Positions 52,255 to 60,415 of a stretch of 64,000 nucleotides of DNA are shown piece after piece (the stretch's first letter is position 1; every line of letters starts with the position of its first letter). A program made the position numbers and the translations under genes. The stretch comes from an uncultured Aquimarina sp. Lineage in GTDB: Bacteria > Bacteroidota > Bacteroidia > Flavobacteriales > Flavobacteriaceae. The notes under the pieces are model-generated. The model saw only the letters and a program-made list of their open reading frames with translations. It was not told where the DNA came from and made no database searches. The stretch lies in contig CANLEM010000003.1 in the NCBI GenBank assembly GCA_947489685.1, positions 248,001 through 312,000 on the forward strand, in the 5' to 3' direction.

Positions 52255-52623
52255 ATGACAAAAGAAGAAGTCGCACATCAATATCTTTCATTTCTAGAAA
52301 AAGGAGAAGTAGATAACGTGGTTGATTTGTTTACCGATGATGGAATTGTAGAATCTCCATTGTATGGGGTGAAACCTGCACGAACTTTTTATAAACTGCT
52401 TTCCGAAGACACAAGTTCATCAGAACTAAAGTTTGATGGAGTGTTTTTTGAAAATAATACTAATCGAATATCATTGCTTTTTGATTATAAATGGAGCCTG
52501 AAAAATGGTAAGGTAATTGAATTTAAAGTTGTGGATATTATAGAGCTTACTACCGAAAATAAAATTAAAAAACTGGCTATTATTTATGATACTGTTGGTG
52601 CAAGAAATTTAATCAATAAGTAA
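52255..52623 (+). CDS. SnoaL/NTF2-like domain protein
   Basis: The 122-residue protein shows the SnoaL/NTF2-like cone fold. It starts with a helix (VAHQYLSFLEKGEVDNVVDL), then FTDDGIVESPLYGVKPARTF, and ends in beta strands (ISLLFDYKWSLKNGKVIEFK, then VVDIIELTTENKIKKLAIIY). Such proteins bind small hydrophobic ligands or catalyse isomerisation, and this one cannot be assigned further. It begins 2 bp after the DinB gene and so is translated with it. It is convergent with the JAMM-like gene, 6 bp away. Confidence 0.85.
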   Translation: MTKEEVAHQYLSFLEKGEVDNVVDLFTDDGIVESPLYGVKPARTFYKLLSEDTSSSELKFDGVFFENNTNRISLLFDYKWSLKNGKVIEFKVVDIIELTTENKIKKLAIIYDTVGARNLINK

Positions 52624-52629
52624 TATAGA

Positions 52630-53430
52630 TTATAAAACTTGTGTATACCCGTTTTTTCGTAACATCAAATCGAAATAGTTAGAAAAACTGAAAGTGTTTA
52701 GTCCATTTTCCCCAAAAGTTTGACCTACAAAATTTTTTGCAGAACCATTTTTTGAAGCCATGTGGATATGAAAGCTTATAGAGCGCTTATGAGGAGCTCT
52801 AGATTGAAATGCGTCAAATTTATCAACAGAATCAAAGGCATCAATTGCAAAAATTGTAATTCCTAAATATTCAGCTGTTTCGATATCAAATTCTGAAACT
52901 GATCTAATATTTCTTTTGCCTCTCTGGTTTTCTTTAGGGTGGCTATGTAGTTGAGCGAGAAGCATAAGTCCTTCTCCAACTCTTGGGGCACCATTTCGTC
53001 CTATCCTATATGTATTGATGATAATTTCTTTGTTAGTTCTATATTCTGGTATCCAATCTCTTAAAGCAAATATTTTCCCAGTATTTACATTTAAGACAAT
53101 AAATACTTGATTTTCCATTCCTTCTCTAAATGTATCGTCGGCTACTTTTTGAATTTCTCTTTGTATTTGTTTTTCGTTAGCAGTGATCACGTAGCTGTTT
53201 TTGTGTAATTCTCGAATCCCAGGAGAAGAATTAGGCCCTCCTTTCTCTTCAATCACATAGTTCCACTCTCTTACGTCAATTACTCTTAGGTTGTTTGTTT
53301 CTGAACCGTCTGATCCGAGTTGTTCTCCAGTGACTCTATTTATATATATATCCAATAATACACCCGTAAATGAAGAAGCTGGAAAAAAGGAAATCAAGCT
53401 AAGAACGAGAAGTATTACGTTTTTTGTCAT
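52630..53430 (-). CDS. Secreted protein with a JAMM-like (DUF4329-type) metal motif
   Basis: The 266-residue protein has an N-terminal signal (MTKNVILLVLSLISFFPASS). A region at about 115-210 resembles a JAB/MPN metalloprotease: VFIVLNVNTGKIFALRDWIP for the early strands, then LLAQLHSHPKENQRGK and RSVSEFDIETAEYLGITIF. The H-S-H and S-x-x-D elements are those of the JAMM zinc site, but 14 residues separate them instead of the usual 7. This resembles what I know of the DUF4329 pattern. An exported JAMM-type protein is uncommon, and a peptidase or isopeptidase role in the envelope is speculation. Confidence 0.55.
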   Translation of the reverse strand: MTKNVILLVLSLISFFPASSFTGVLLDIYINRVTGEQLGSDGSETNNLRVIDVREWNYVIEEKGGPNSSPGIRELHKNSYVITANEKQIQREIQKVADDTFREGMENQVFIVLNVNTGKIFALRDWIPEYRTNKEIIINTYRIGRNGAPRVGEGLMLLAQLHSHPKENQRGKRNIRSVSEFDIETAEYLGITIFAIDAFDSVDKFDAFQSRAPHKRSISFHIHMASKNGSAKNFVGQTFGENGLNTFSFSNYFDLMLRKNGYTQVL

Positions 53431-53457
53431 TAGTGTATGTTTAAACCTTCCTTAAAT

Positions 53458-54096
53458 TTAAACAATATTTTTTAAACTATTGATATTTAGTTCATGACCT
53501 CCGGGATGTGTTCTAAATTCTATTTGTGGTAATATGTTTTGTACCCTTTGTTTTTCGGCTTCTACTTTTTCGATTTCAAAGTACGGGTCTTTTTCACCTA
53601 CGATATGTGTGATTTTGGTATTCTCAGGTAAAAAAGTGAAGTCTTCTTTTTGTAATTCTTTTGGGAAACCGCCAGAGATCATAACAAAAGCATCGCATTT
53701 AATCTTACGACTAGCAATCCATCGACTGGCGATACTAACTCCTTGAGAGTATCCTAATACTATAAAATTAGCATGTTCGGGAATGTTTTCATAATCTATA
53801 ACAGCGTCCACATATCTAAGAATGTTATCAGTCTCTCTTAATGTGTTTTCTTTTGTTAGCCAGCTGGATCCAACTCTTCTGTAATCTTCACCTTTATAAT
53901 ATTTTGAAGGAGCTTGAGGAGCGATAATATAGTTGTCATCTTTATTTAAACTATCAAACAACCTAATAAAATATCGACTTAAATAGCCTATACCATGAAA
54001 AACCAACCATACATTCTTTGTGCTTGGAGTTATGCTATTAAGGGTTGAATAGGTATTCGTATTCTGATACGAAATTTCTTTTTCTTGTGTGTTCAT
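53458..54096 (-). CDS. Alpha/beta hydrolase (phospholipase/carboxylesterase-like)
   Basis: This 212-residue protein has a compact alpha/beta-hydrolase core: NVWLVFHGIGYLSRYFIRLF for the oxyanion strand, the nucleophile serine in FIVLGYSQGVSIASRWIA, the acid in THIVGEKDPYF and the His in THPGGHELN. The GYSQG motif and size match the YpfH/carboxylesterase-2 group. There is no signal peptide. It is one of two hydrolases on the minus strand, 33 bp from the next, followed by a TetR regulator. The substrate is unknown. Confidence 0.88.
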   Translation of the reverse strand: MNTQEKEISYQNTNTYSTLNSITPSTKNVWLVFHGIGYLSRYFIRLFDSLNKDDNYIIAPQAPSKYYKGEDYRRVGSSWLTKENTLRETDNILRYVDAVIDYENIPEHANFIVLGYSQGVSIASRWIASRKIKCDAFVMISGGFPKELQKEDFTFLPENTKITHIVGEKDPYFEIEKVEAEKQRVQNILPQIEFRTHPGGHELNINSLKNIV

Positions 54097-54129
54097 AAAG
54101 ATGATTAATGATGTGTTGGATAACAGAGC

Positions 54130-54981
54130 TTAATTAAGTTCGAACCAATCATAAACAATGGGCCACAAGATATCTTGATTTTTCTTTCTAAAAAAATCAA
54201 AATGCCCGATAACCTTCAAATTATAATCTTTTGGTATGAGATGTTTTCGGGTTACCGAGGCATTTTGATAGACTTTATTTCCTAAAATATCTACTGATTT
54301 TTTGGGTGCAAAAAGATCATCTTCAATGCTTACCAAAAGCATTGAATCTTTAATATCTTGATAATAGGTAGTGTTATTGCCTTTTGTAAAATGTAACATA
54401 GAGTCAGGATGTAATAAAAAAGTAGCCCAATCTTTTGCAACTTGAGAGGTTAAAGGACTGCCTAATCCAAACCAACCAGAGGGGTAATATCCCAATATTG
54501 ATGTGGTTAATGGTACAAATATTTTAAAATTCAAAAGGATTAACATTCTCATTTTTGGTTTAAAATGTTTGTAAAACCCGTATTGAGAAGCGATAGTGAG
54601 GTATTTGTCATAATATTGATGTGCGTCACTAAAACCGATGCTATTGCCGCCGTAACTATGTCCAATCATGCATTGTTGATTTGCAGGAAGCTTTTCTTTT
54701 ACATACTTGGATACAGCTTTAAAATCTTCGGCCCAAGAAAAATACCCGTGTTTTTTTAATGAACGTAAACTTTTTGTTCTTGATAATCCTATTCCTCTAT
54801 AGTCAAATGTAAATACATGACAACCTTTTTTTGCGAGTTCAGTAGCTAAGTTGAAATAAAATTTTTGCGGTACCGCTACGGCAGGAGCAAAGACAATCGT
54901 TTTGTGGTTTGAGGATTGTGGTTTGAATTCATTAACCGAAATAGGGTAGTTATCAAAAGATTGTATAGTATATGATTCCAT
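54130..54981 (-). CDS. Alpha/beta hydrolase
   Basis: The 283-residue protein has an early loop, TIVFAPAVAVPQKFYFNLAT, and the motif TFDYRGIGLSR that precedes the nucleophile region. The serine is in CMIGHSYGGNSIG (about residue 106), the acid in VSIEDDLFAPKKS and the His near KVIGHFDFFRKKN. It resembles the 'serine aminopeptidase S33' type of hydrolase. It sits 67 bp after the TetR gene on the same strand and 33 bp before the smaller hydrolase, so the three may form one regulated unit. There is no signal peptide. Confidence 0.85.
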   Translation of the reverse strand: MESYTIQSFDNYPISVNEFKPQSSNHKTIVFAPAVAVPQKFYFNLATELAKKGCHVFTFDYRGIGLSRTKSLRSLKKHGYFSWAEDFKAVSKYVKEKLPANQQCMIGHSYGGNSIGFSDAHQYYDKYLTIASQYGFYKHFKPKMRMLILLNFKIFVPLTTSILGYYPSGWFGLGSPLTSQVAKDWATFLLHPDSMLHFTKGNNTTYYQDIKDSMLLVSIEDDLFAPKKSVDILGNKVYQNASVTRKHLIPKDYNLKVIGHFDFFRKKNQDILWPIVYDWFELN

Positions 54982-55048
54982 TTGTTCGTTTGTTTTTATG
55001 TTTCAGTCTGGCAATCAAAAAAAAACATCAATAGTTTGTTGTCAATTT

Positions 55049-55612
55049 TTATGTGCACAAAATTAGTTTCTCCATACGGCTCACTGCATTATTAAGGTAT
55101 TTGGGATTATCGTATACTTGAGTTAATAAGATGCCTCCTTCTATATCTTGAACCATTTGTTCTGCCAGATCAAGGGCTTTTTCTTTGGTGTAATTGACCT
55201 CTAATAATTGTTGAAGTCCCAAGATAAAATCTTGAAAAAATAAGCGGATTTCTTTTTTGTAAACAGGGTCGAGATGAATTGTTTCTAGAGCTGTGTTGGC
55301 CATAATGCACCCCCCGTTAGAAACACCAAAAATCTTATACATTAATTGTTTCATTTTCTTGATCTTATCGTCAAGACTAAGAGTGTCATTCTTGATTATT
55401 TTAAAAAGATTATGATTAAAATAACTATGAACAGTAGCCAAGACTTCTTTTACTAATGCTTCTTTATTATTGAAATAATAATAGAAATGTGATTTTTGAA
55501 TGTTGCATGCCTTGGATAGCTCACTTAAGCTACTGTTTTGAACACCTCTAATACGCATAATAGGTATTACCTTTTTGAGTACCTCCTCTTTTGATGTTTT
55601 TACTTTCGGCAT
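55049..55612 (-). CDS. TetR/AcrR family transcriptional regulator
   Basis: The 187-residue repressor has a typical N-terminal HTH: KTSKEEVLKKVIPIMRIRGV, then QNSSLSELSKACNIQKSHFY with YYFNNKEALVKEVL. The C-terminal ligand domain includes SNGGCIMANTALETIHLDPV and EGGILLTQVYDNPKYLN, close to the PsrA/YcdC-like regulators of small-molecule metabolism. It heads the minus-strand unit with two hydrolases and is divergent from the menaquinone thioesterase gene. A GAACGTTC palindrome (55619-55626) just upstream may be its own operator. Its effector is unknown. Confidence 0.9.
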   Translation of the reverse strand: MPKVKTSKEEVLKKVIPIMRIRGVQNSSLSELSKACNIQKSHFYYYFNNKEALVKEVLATVHSYFNHNLFKIIKNDTLSLDDKIKKMKQLMYKIFGVSNGGCIMANTALETIHLDPVYKKEIRLFFQDFILGLQQLLEVNYTKEKALDLAEQMVQDIEGGILLTQVYDNPKYLNNAVSRMEKLILCT

Positions 55613-55618
55613 TTTATT

Positions 55619-55626
55619 GAACGTTC
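55619..55626. promoter_or_regulatory. Possible TetR operator
   Basis: GAACGTTC is a perfect 8-bp palindrome, 6 bp before the TetR start and between that start and the -7 element at 55641-55648. It is short, so this is suggestive only. Confidence 0.35.
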
Positions 55627-55640
55627 GTTAAAATAATAAT

Positions 55641-55648
55641 CAAATATA
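55641..55648 (-). promoter_or_regulatory. -7 promoter element of the TetR gene
   Basis: The minus strand reads TATATTTG, matching TAnnTTTG, 28 bp before the TetR start. It lies back to back with the plus-strand element at 55674-55681. Confidence 0.5.
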
Positions 55649-55673
55649 GTTAGAATTATTTAAAGGCATTGTA

Positions 55674-55681
55674 TATTTTTG
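55674..55681 (+). promoter_or_regulatory. -7 promoter element of the menaquinone cluster
   Basis: TATTTTTG matches TAnnTTTG, 19 bp before the thioesterase start, so the transcript leader is very short. It is the likely promoter of the thioesterase-menF unit. Confidence 0.5.
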
Positions 55682-55700
55682 TTACAAATTACTTTATCAT

Positions 55701-56126
55701 ATGAATTTAAGCGAAGCAGAAATCTTAAAACAATGTGCTAAGATGTGTGAAAACACATTACTTGAAACACTTAGTATTACCTTCTGTGAAGTAGGTGCTG
55801 ATTACCTTGTGGCAAAAATGCCAGTTACTCCCAAAGTACATCAACCTGATGGGGTTTTACATGGTGGAGCAATGGTAGCCCTTGCCGAAAGTGTAGGAAG
55901 TGCGGCTTCTTATATTTTTCTGGACTCCAGGGATTTTTTTATTCGAGGAATTGAAATTTCGGCAAATCATGTAAAAAGTGTCAAAGAAGGTTTTGTGTTT
56001 GCTAGAGCAGAGATAATTCATAAGGGAAGAACAACTCAGCTATGGGATATAAAAATAAGGGATGAAGACAAAAATCTTATATCTGTGGTTAAGTTAACCA
56101 CTATAGCATTGCCAAAAAACAGATAG
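55701..56126 (+). CDS. Hotdog-fold thioesterase, probable DHNA-CoA hydrolase
   Basis: The 141-residue PaaI/YdiI-like protein has TLLETLSITFCEVGADYLVAKM, split about residues 18-40, and MPVTPKVHQPDGVLHGGAMV. The LHGGAM motif with the downstream acidic residue in VALAESVGSAASY forms the active site. In menaquinone synthesis a hotdog thioesterase (MenI) releases 1,4-dihydroxy-2-naphthoate from its CoA ester, and the position directly before menF (3 bp) and near menD and menB supports that role. Substrate is inferred from context. Confidence 0.88.
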   Translation: MNLSEAEILKQCAKMCENTLLETLSITFCEVGADYLVAKMPVTPKVHQPDGVLHGGAMVALAESVGSAASYIFLDSRDFFIRGIEISANHVKSVKEGFVFARAEIIHKGRTTQLWDIKIRDEDKNLISVVKLTTIALPKNR

Positions 56127-56129
56127 TTT

Positions 56130-57218
56130 ATGGATGTTTCGGCTATTTATGCTAAAATTCGAAAACAACTTGACGCAGAATTACCTTTTGTGATGTATCG
56201 AAAAGCAAATAAAGATTTGCTTAATGTTTTTATTCAGGAAAATGACACTGTTTATACACCAAATGAGTACGCTGCTTCGGGTTTTGTTTTTGCTCCTTTT
56301 GACCAAAATAAAAAAGCTGTTCTAATACCTGCTGGCTCTTCAAAATATTATTCTTCAATAATCTCTAAAACTGATTCTAAAGAAGATATCAATAGAGCAT
56401 TTTTGGCTGCTATTTCTGAAATAAAAACTGAAGAGAAAGAAGGGTATATGCAGACGGTAGCAATTGCAATAAAGACTATCGCTACCAAAAAAATTAGAAA
56501 AGTTGTGTTGTCTCGTAAAGAGGAAATAAAAACTACCCGACCTGTAGATTCATTGATATTGTTTCAACGTCTTATCACTACATACGCGAATGCTTTTGTG
56601 TATCTCTGGTATCATCCCAAAGTAGGGATGTGGCTAGGGGCTACTCCCGAAACCTTATTGTCAAGTGATGGTAAAGAGTTTTTTACTATGGCCCTGGCAG
56701 GAACACAACTATATGATCCAGGCATGGATGCAAGCTGGGGAAGTAAAGAGATAGAAGAACAGGAAATGGTTACTGAGTTTATTGTAAAAGAATTGTCTTC
56801 AATTTCGGGCAATGTGAGCTCTTCAGAAGCATATACACATCAAGCTGGAACGCTATTGCATTTGCGAACAGATATTACAGGAAAAATGGATTTTGATAGT
56901 ACAGGACTGAAAAAAGTACTTACTGCACTTCATCCAACTCCTGCCGTTTGCGGATTACCTAAACAAGAGGCCAAGAGGTTTATATTAAACAATGAAGGCT
57001 ATAATAGAAAGTTTTATACTGGGTTTTTAGGAGAATTAAACCTCACTACAGATCAAAAAATAACATCTGATCTATTCGTAAATCTTCGATGTATGGAGAT
57101 AGAGTCCACCAGTATCAACATCTATGTGGGAGGAGGTATCACAAAAGGTTCTGATCCCGAAAAAGAATGGGAAGAAACAGTAAGAAAGACAGAAACTATG
57201 AAAAAAGTTTTGTTTTAA
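56130..57218 (+). CDS. menF: Isochorismate synthase
   Basis: Converts chorismate to isochorismate, the entry to menaquinone synthesis. The 362-residue chorismate-binding protein has KVVLSRKEEIKTTRPVDSLI and YLWYHPKVGMWLGATPETLL (the GATPE motif). It also has MALAGTQ, LHPTPAVCGLPKQEAKRFIL and YVGGGITKGSDPEKEWEETV near the C-terminus, all of the isochorismate/anthranilate-synthase superfamily. The short size is common in Bacteroidota. It begins 3 bp after the thioesterase stop and precedes menD by 55 bp, so the three form one operon. Confidence 0.92.
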   Translation: MDVSAIYAKIRKQLDAELPFVMYRKANKDLLNVFIQENDTVYTPNEYAASGFVFAPFDQNKKAVLIPAGSSKYYSSIISKTDSKEDINRAFLAAISEIKTEEKEGYMQTVAIAIKTIATKKIRKVVLSRKEEIKTTRPVDSLILFQRLITTYANAFVYLWYHPKVGMWLGATPETLLSSDGKEFFTMALAGTQLYDPGMDASWGSKEIEEQEMVTEFIVKELSSISGNVSSSEAYTHQAGTLLHLRTDITGKMDFDSTGLKKVLTALHPTPAVCGLPKQEAKRFILNNEGYNRKFYTGFLGELNLTTDQKITSDLFVNLRCMEIESTSINIYVGGGITKGSDPEKEWEETVRKTETMKKVLF

Positions 57219-57273
57219 ATTACTTTTAAAACATTGGCTTAAATTAGAACGATATTGTAATTTAGCACTTCGA

Positions 57274-58998
57274 ATGAAGAAACGCTTATATTCCAAAATC
57301 CCTTTATCACAAACACTTGTTGCTCTTTGCGAAGCAAAGGGGATAAATCATATTGTTATTTCACCTGGATCCCGTAATGCACCACTTACGATAGGCTTTA
57401 GTGAACATCCCGAAATGCATTGTTATAGTATTGTTGATGAGAGGTGTGCTGCCTTTTTTGCATTAGGGATAGCGCAACAATTACAAAAACCAGTGGGGCT
57501 TGTTTGTACTTCGGGGAGTGCACTTCTTAATTATTACCCTGCCATTGCCGAAGCATTTTATAGTGATATCCCATTAGTTGTATTAAGTGCGGATAGACCT
57601 ATAGAACGAATAGATATTGGTGATGGGCAAACCATAAGACAAAAGAATGTATTTGAGAATCATATTTTGTATTCGGCAAATTTATACTCTGAGGTAGTTG
57701 CAGAAACTGAAATACGGGATTCCAAAGTGCGCCAAAAACATAGAGAAGCGCAAAAACATAATGAAAGGGAAATTAATCTTGCATTAAATAAAGCAATCGA
57801 GAAAAAAGGCCCGGTTCATATTAATGTTCCTTTTTACGAACCTTTGTATGATAAAATTGAAGCGCCTACTATTTTTCCGAAAAATATACCGGTTGAGTTT
57901 CCTCAACATCGTATTTCTAATGATCTGGAGAGAGAAATGCTGCAGCAATGGAATACGGCAAAACGAAAAATGATTTTGATAGGAGTAAACTCTCCGGGAA
58001 TGATCGCTCAAAACGCTATTGATCATTTTGCACAAGATCCTTCTGTTTTAGTATTAACAGAAACCACTTCTAATATCCATCATGTATCACACATTAATTG
58101 TATAGATCAATTAATTACTTCATTAACTCCTGAACAGTTTGGGGCTTTGCAACCTGATTTGCTTTTGACCGTAGGAGGGATGGTAGTGTCTAAGCGTATC
58201 AAAGCCTTTTTAAGAGAATATCAACCACAATCGCATTGGCATATTGATCAAAGGAAAGCGTTTGATACTTATTTTTGTTTAACCGAACATATAAAGTTAC
58301 CCCCTAACTCTTTTTTCTCTTGGTTTTTAGAAAAGACAGAATTCGTAAAAAGTGACTATAAACCATCATGGATTTCTATTAGAGAGCAAAGAAGGATAAA
58401 GCATAAAGAGTTTCTTAAGCAAGTAGCATATACAGATCTCAAGGTGTTTGAATCTATCTTTGATAAGATCCCCGAGGATCAAATGATACAGTTAAGTAAC
58501 AGCTCAACGGTGCGCTATGCACAGTTATTTTCTTTAAAACCATCTTTTAAAGTATATTGTAATAGGGGAACCAGTGGCATAGATGGTAGTACTTCTACTG
58601 CTATAGGGGCTGCTCGGGTATCAGGGATACCAACAACATTAATTTCGGGTGATTTAAGTTTTTTCTACGACAGTAATGGTTTATGGAATAATTATATCCC
58701 TCCAAATTTTAAGATTATTATTATCAATAATAATGGAGGAGGAATATTTAGAATTTTGCCCGGTAAAGAAGAAAGCAGTAACTTTAGTACATATTTTGAA
58801 ACAACACATCAGTTAACAGGTGAACATTTATCCAAAATGTTTGGCTTTGCTTATCAAGGTGCAAGTACGCTTAATGAGGTTGAAGAAGGTTTGGATCGAC
58901 TGTATAAAAACGATAATCAACCCAGTATATTAGAGATTTTTACCCCTAGAAAAGATAATGATAGTGCTTTAATCGATTATTTTAAGCATTTCATCTAA
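57274..58998 (+). CDS. menD: SEPHCHC synthase (MenD)
   Basis: This thiamine-diphosphate enzyme joins 2-oxoglutarate and isochorismate in menaquinone synthesis. The 574-residue protein has HIVISPGSRNAPLTIGFSEH, then DERCAAFFALGIAQQLQKPV and CTSGSALLNYYPAIAEAFY at the N-terminus. The cofactor region is NRGTSGIDGSTSTAIGAARV, LISGDLSFFYDSNGLWN, and the diphosphate-binding IIINNNGGGIFRILPG. These are the MenD signature motifs. It follows menF by 55 bp. A hairpin at 59020-59053 separates it from DUF2853. Confidence 0.95.
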   Translation: MKKRLYSKIPLSQTLVALCEAKGINHIVISPGSRNAPLTIGFSEHPEMHCYSIVDERCAAFFALGIAQQLQKPVGLVCTSGSALLNYYPAIAEAFYSDIPLVVLSADRPIERIDIGDGQTIRQKNVFENHILYSANLYSEVVAETEIRDSKVRQKHREAQKHNEREINLALNKAIEKKGPVHINVPFYEPLYDKIEAPTIFPKNIPVEFPQHRISNDLEREMLQQWNTAKRKMILIGVNSPGMIAQNAIDHFAQDPSVLVLTETTSNIHHVSHINCIDQLITSLTPEQFGALQPDLLLTVGGMVVSKRIKAFLREYQPQSHWHIDQRKAFDTYFCLTEHIKLPPNSFFSWFLEKTEFVKSDYKPSWISIREQRRIKHKEFLKQVAYTDLKVFESIFDKIPEDQMIQLSNSSTVRYAQLFSLKPSFKVYCNRGTSGIDGSTSTAIGAARVSGIPTTLISGDLSFFYDSNGLWNNYIPPNFKIIIINNNGGGIFRILPGKEESSNFSTYFETTHQLTGEHLSKMFGFAYQGASTLNEVEEGLDRLYKNDNQPSILEIFTPRKDNDSALIDYFKHFI

Positions 58999-59019
58999 TT
59001 TCTTTATTTTAATATAATT

Positions 59020-59053
59020 TATAGATGAATTATTCATTTATAATTCATCTATA
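59020..59053. repeat. Inverted repeat overlapping the DUF2853 promoter
   Basis: A 13-bp perfect stem with an 8-nt loop (TTCATTTA) lies 21 bp after menD. It has low GC and no T-run, so it is a poor terminator. Its right arm overlaps the -7 element TATATTTG at 59050-59057 and could act as an operator. Confidence 0.45.
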
Positions 59054-59057
59054 TTTG
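59050..59057 (+). promoter_or_regulatory. -7 promoter element of the DUF2853 gene
   Basis: TATATTTG matches TAnnTTTG, 48 bp before the start. Its first four bases belong to the inverted repeat 59020-59053. Confidence 0.5.
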
Positions 59058-59105
59058 ATATATCGATGTTAAATATTAACTAAAAACCTAAAACATTATC
59101 ATCTT

Positions 59106-59447
59106 ATGAGCAAAAGAGACGAATTAATTGCTAAGTACGCTGCTGATATCAAAGACAAAATTGGTCAGACTCCAGACATGGATTTATTAACAAAGGTTAC
59201 AATAGGTTGTGGACCATCAATTTATAATGCTGATGCTGCAACTGTATCTGGTAGCGATCAAAGTGAATTGGATACTGTAAAGAAAAACTTTCTTATCAAA
59301 AAATTAGGGCTTTCTGATGGCGCTAAATTAGACGAGGCTATTGCTTCTGTTATTGAGCAGTATGGTAAATCAAATCGTAACAAATATAGAGCGGTTGTTT
59401 ATTACCTTTTAACAAAGCACTTCAAGAAAGAGTCTGTTTACAAATAG
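59106..59447 (+). CDS. DUF2853 family protein
   Basis: The 113-residue protein matches DUF2853, a small all-helical family widespread in Bacteroidota: SKRDELIAKYAADIKDKIGQ, then MDLLTKVTIGCGPSIYNADA, then VKKNFLIKKLGLSDGAKLDE and NKYRAVVYYLLTKHFKKES. The function is unknown. The gene lies between menD and the CvfB-like gene. It has its own promoter and terminator, so it may be expressed independently of the menaquinone genes. Confidence 0.92.
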   Translation: MSKRDELIAKYAADIKDKIGQTPDMDLLTKVTIGCGPSIYNADAATVSGSDQSELDTVKKNFLIKKLGLSDGAKLDEAIASVIEQYGKSNRNKYRAVVYYLLTKHFKKESVYK

Positions 59448-59474
59448 AATTTGATATTCTTTCAAAAAAAACAT

Positions 59475-59497
59475 AAGGTGTACCTCTGGTACACCTT
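59475..59497 (+). terminator. Terminator of the DUF2853 gene
   Basis: A 10-bp perfect stem AAGGTGTACC-TCT-GGTACACCTT is followed by a run of T to 59501, 27 bp after the stop. Confidence 0.9.
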
Positions 59498-59534
59498 TTT
59501 TGATGAATTAATCATGAGAGAGAAATTAAAAAAT

Positions 59535-59542
59535 TATCTTTG
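59535..59542 (+). promoter_or_regulatory. -7 promoter element of the CvfB-like gene, short leader
   Basis: TATCTTTG matches TAnnTTTG and ends only 15 bp before the ATG, so the leader would be about 8-10 nt. Confidence 0.5.
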
Positions 59543-59557
59543 CGCAAAAAATAAGGC

Positions 59558-60391
59558 ATGCTTGCATTAGGAGTCTATAGTACTTTAGAAATATTAAGAG
59601 ATACAGAACCAGGATTATTTTTGGGGAATGAAGAAGGGGATGAAGTTTTGCTTCCTAATAAATATGTTCCCGAAGAATTTGAAATCGGTGATAAAATAAA
59701 AGTATTTGTGTATCTGGATAGTTCTGAACGTATTGTGTCTACTACCTTGGAGCCTTTTGCAACGGTAAAATCCTTTGCTTATTTAAAATGCACAAACGTT
59801 TCTGAAATTGGGGCATTTTTGGATTGGGGATTAGAAAAGGATCTTTTTGTTCCTTTTAGAGAACAAGCTTCAAAAATGCGAGCCGGAAGTTGGTATTTGG
59901 TATACGTATACCTAGATGAAGAAACGGATAGGCTCGTAGCTTCTAGTAAAACAAAAGCATTTCTTGATAATTCGTTGGTATTATTATCGGCTTATGATGA
60001 GGTAGAGCTTATTGCTTCACATCCTTCTCCGCAAGGGTGGAATATGATCGTTAATCAAAAACATCTGGGGTTAGTGTATGCAGACGAGATTTTTCAAAAA
60101 ATTACTCCAGGGGATCAGATGCAAGGTTTCGTGAAAAAAGTACGACCAGATGGTAAAATAGATCTCACCCTACAACGTCATGGTTATAGAGGGATTGAGC
60201 CCAATGCTCAACAAATTTTAAATGAATTAAAAGCGAGTGGTGGATTTATTGATTTAAACGATAAATCAAACCCTGAAGATATCAAAGAAGTGTTTCAGTT
60301 AAGCAAAAAAAGTTTCAAAAAAGCAATAGGAACTCTTTACAAAGCAAGGAAAATTTCTATTGAAAAAGATGGAATACGATTACTTGAATAA
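59558..60391 (+). CDS. CvfB-like S1 RNA-binding protein
   Basis: The 277-residue protein resembles CvfB/YitL. It has tandem S1-like beta-barrels and a C-terminal winged-helix part (KEVFQLSKKSFKKAIGTLYK). The S1 pieces include LGNEEGDEVLLPNKYVPEEF, then CTNVSEIGAFLDWGLEKDLF and GLVYADEIFQKITPGDQMQG with GFVKKVRPDGKIDLTLQRHG. CvfB is an RNA-binding regulator of virulence genes in Staphylococcus; here only RNA binding is inferred. It lies inside the menaquinone cluster with its own promoter and converges on a small secreted protein. Confidence 0.9.
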   Translation: MLALGVYSTLEILRDTEPGLFLGNEEGDEVLLPNKYVPEEFEIGDKIKVFVYLDSSERIVSTTLEPFATVKSFAYLKCTNVSEIGAFLDWGLEKDLFVPFREQASKMRAGSWYLVYVYLDEETDRLVASSKTKAFLDNSLVLLSAYDEVELIASHPSPQGWNMIVNQKHLGLVYADEIFQKITPGDQMQGFVKKVRPDGKIDLTLQRHGYRGIEPNAQQILNELKASGGFIDLNDKSNPEDIKEVFQLSKKSFKKAIGTLYKARKISIEKDGIRLLE

Positions 60392-60415
60392 TTGATTATA
60401 CCAAGAATTTCATTA

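Noticed and set aside
53458..54981. A polyhydroxyalkanoate or antibiotic-resistance hydrolase unit
   Set aside because: The hydrolases have only general motifs, and nothing around them supports a specific substrate.
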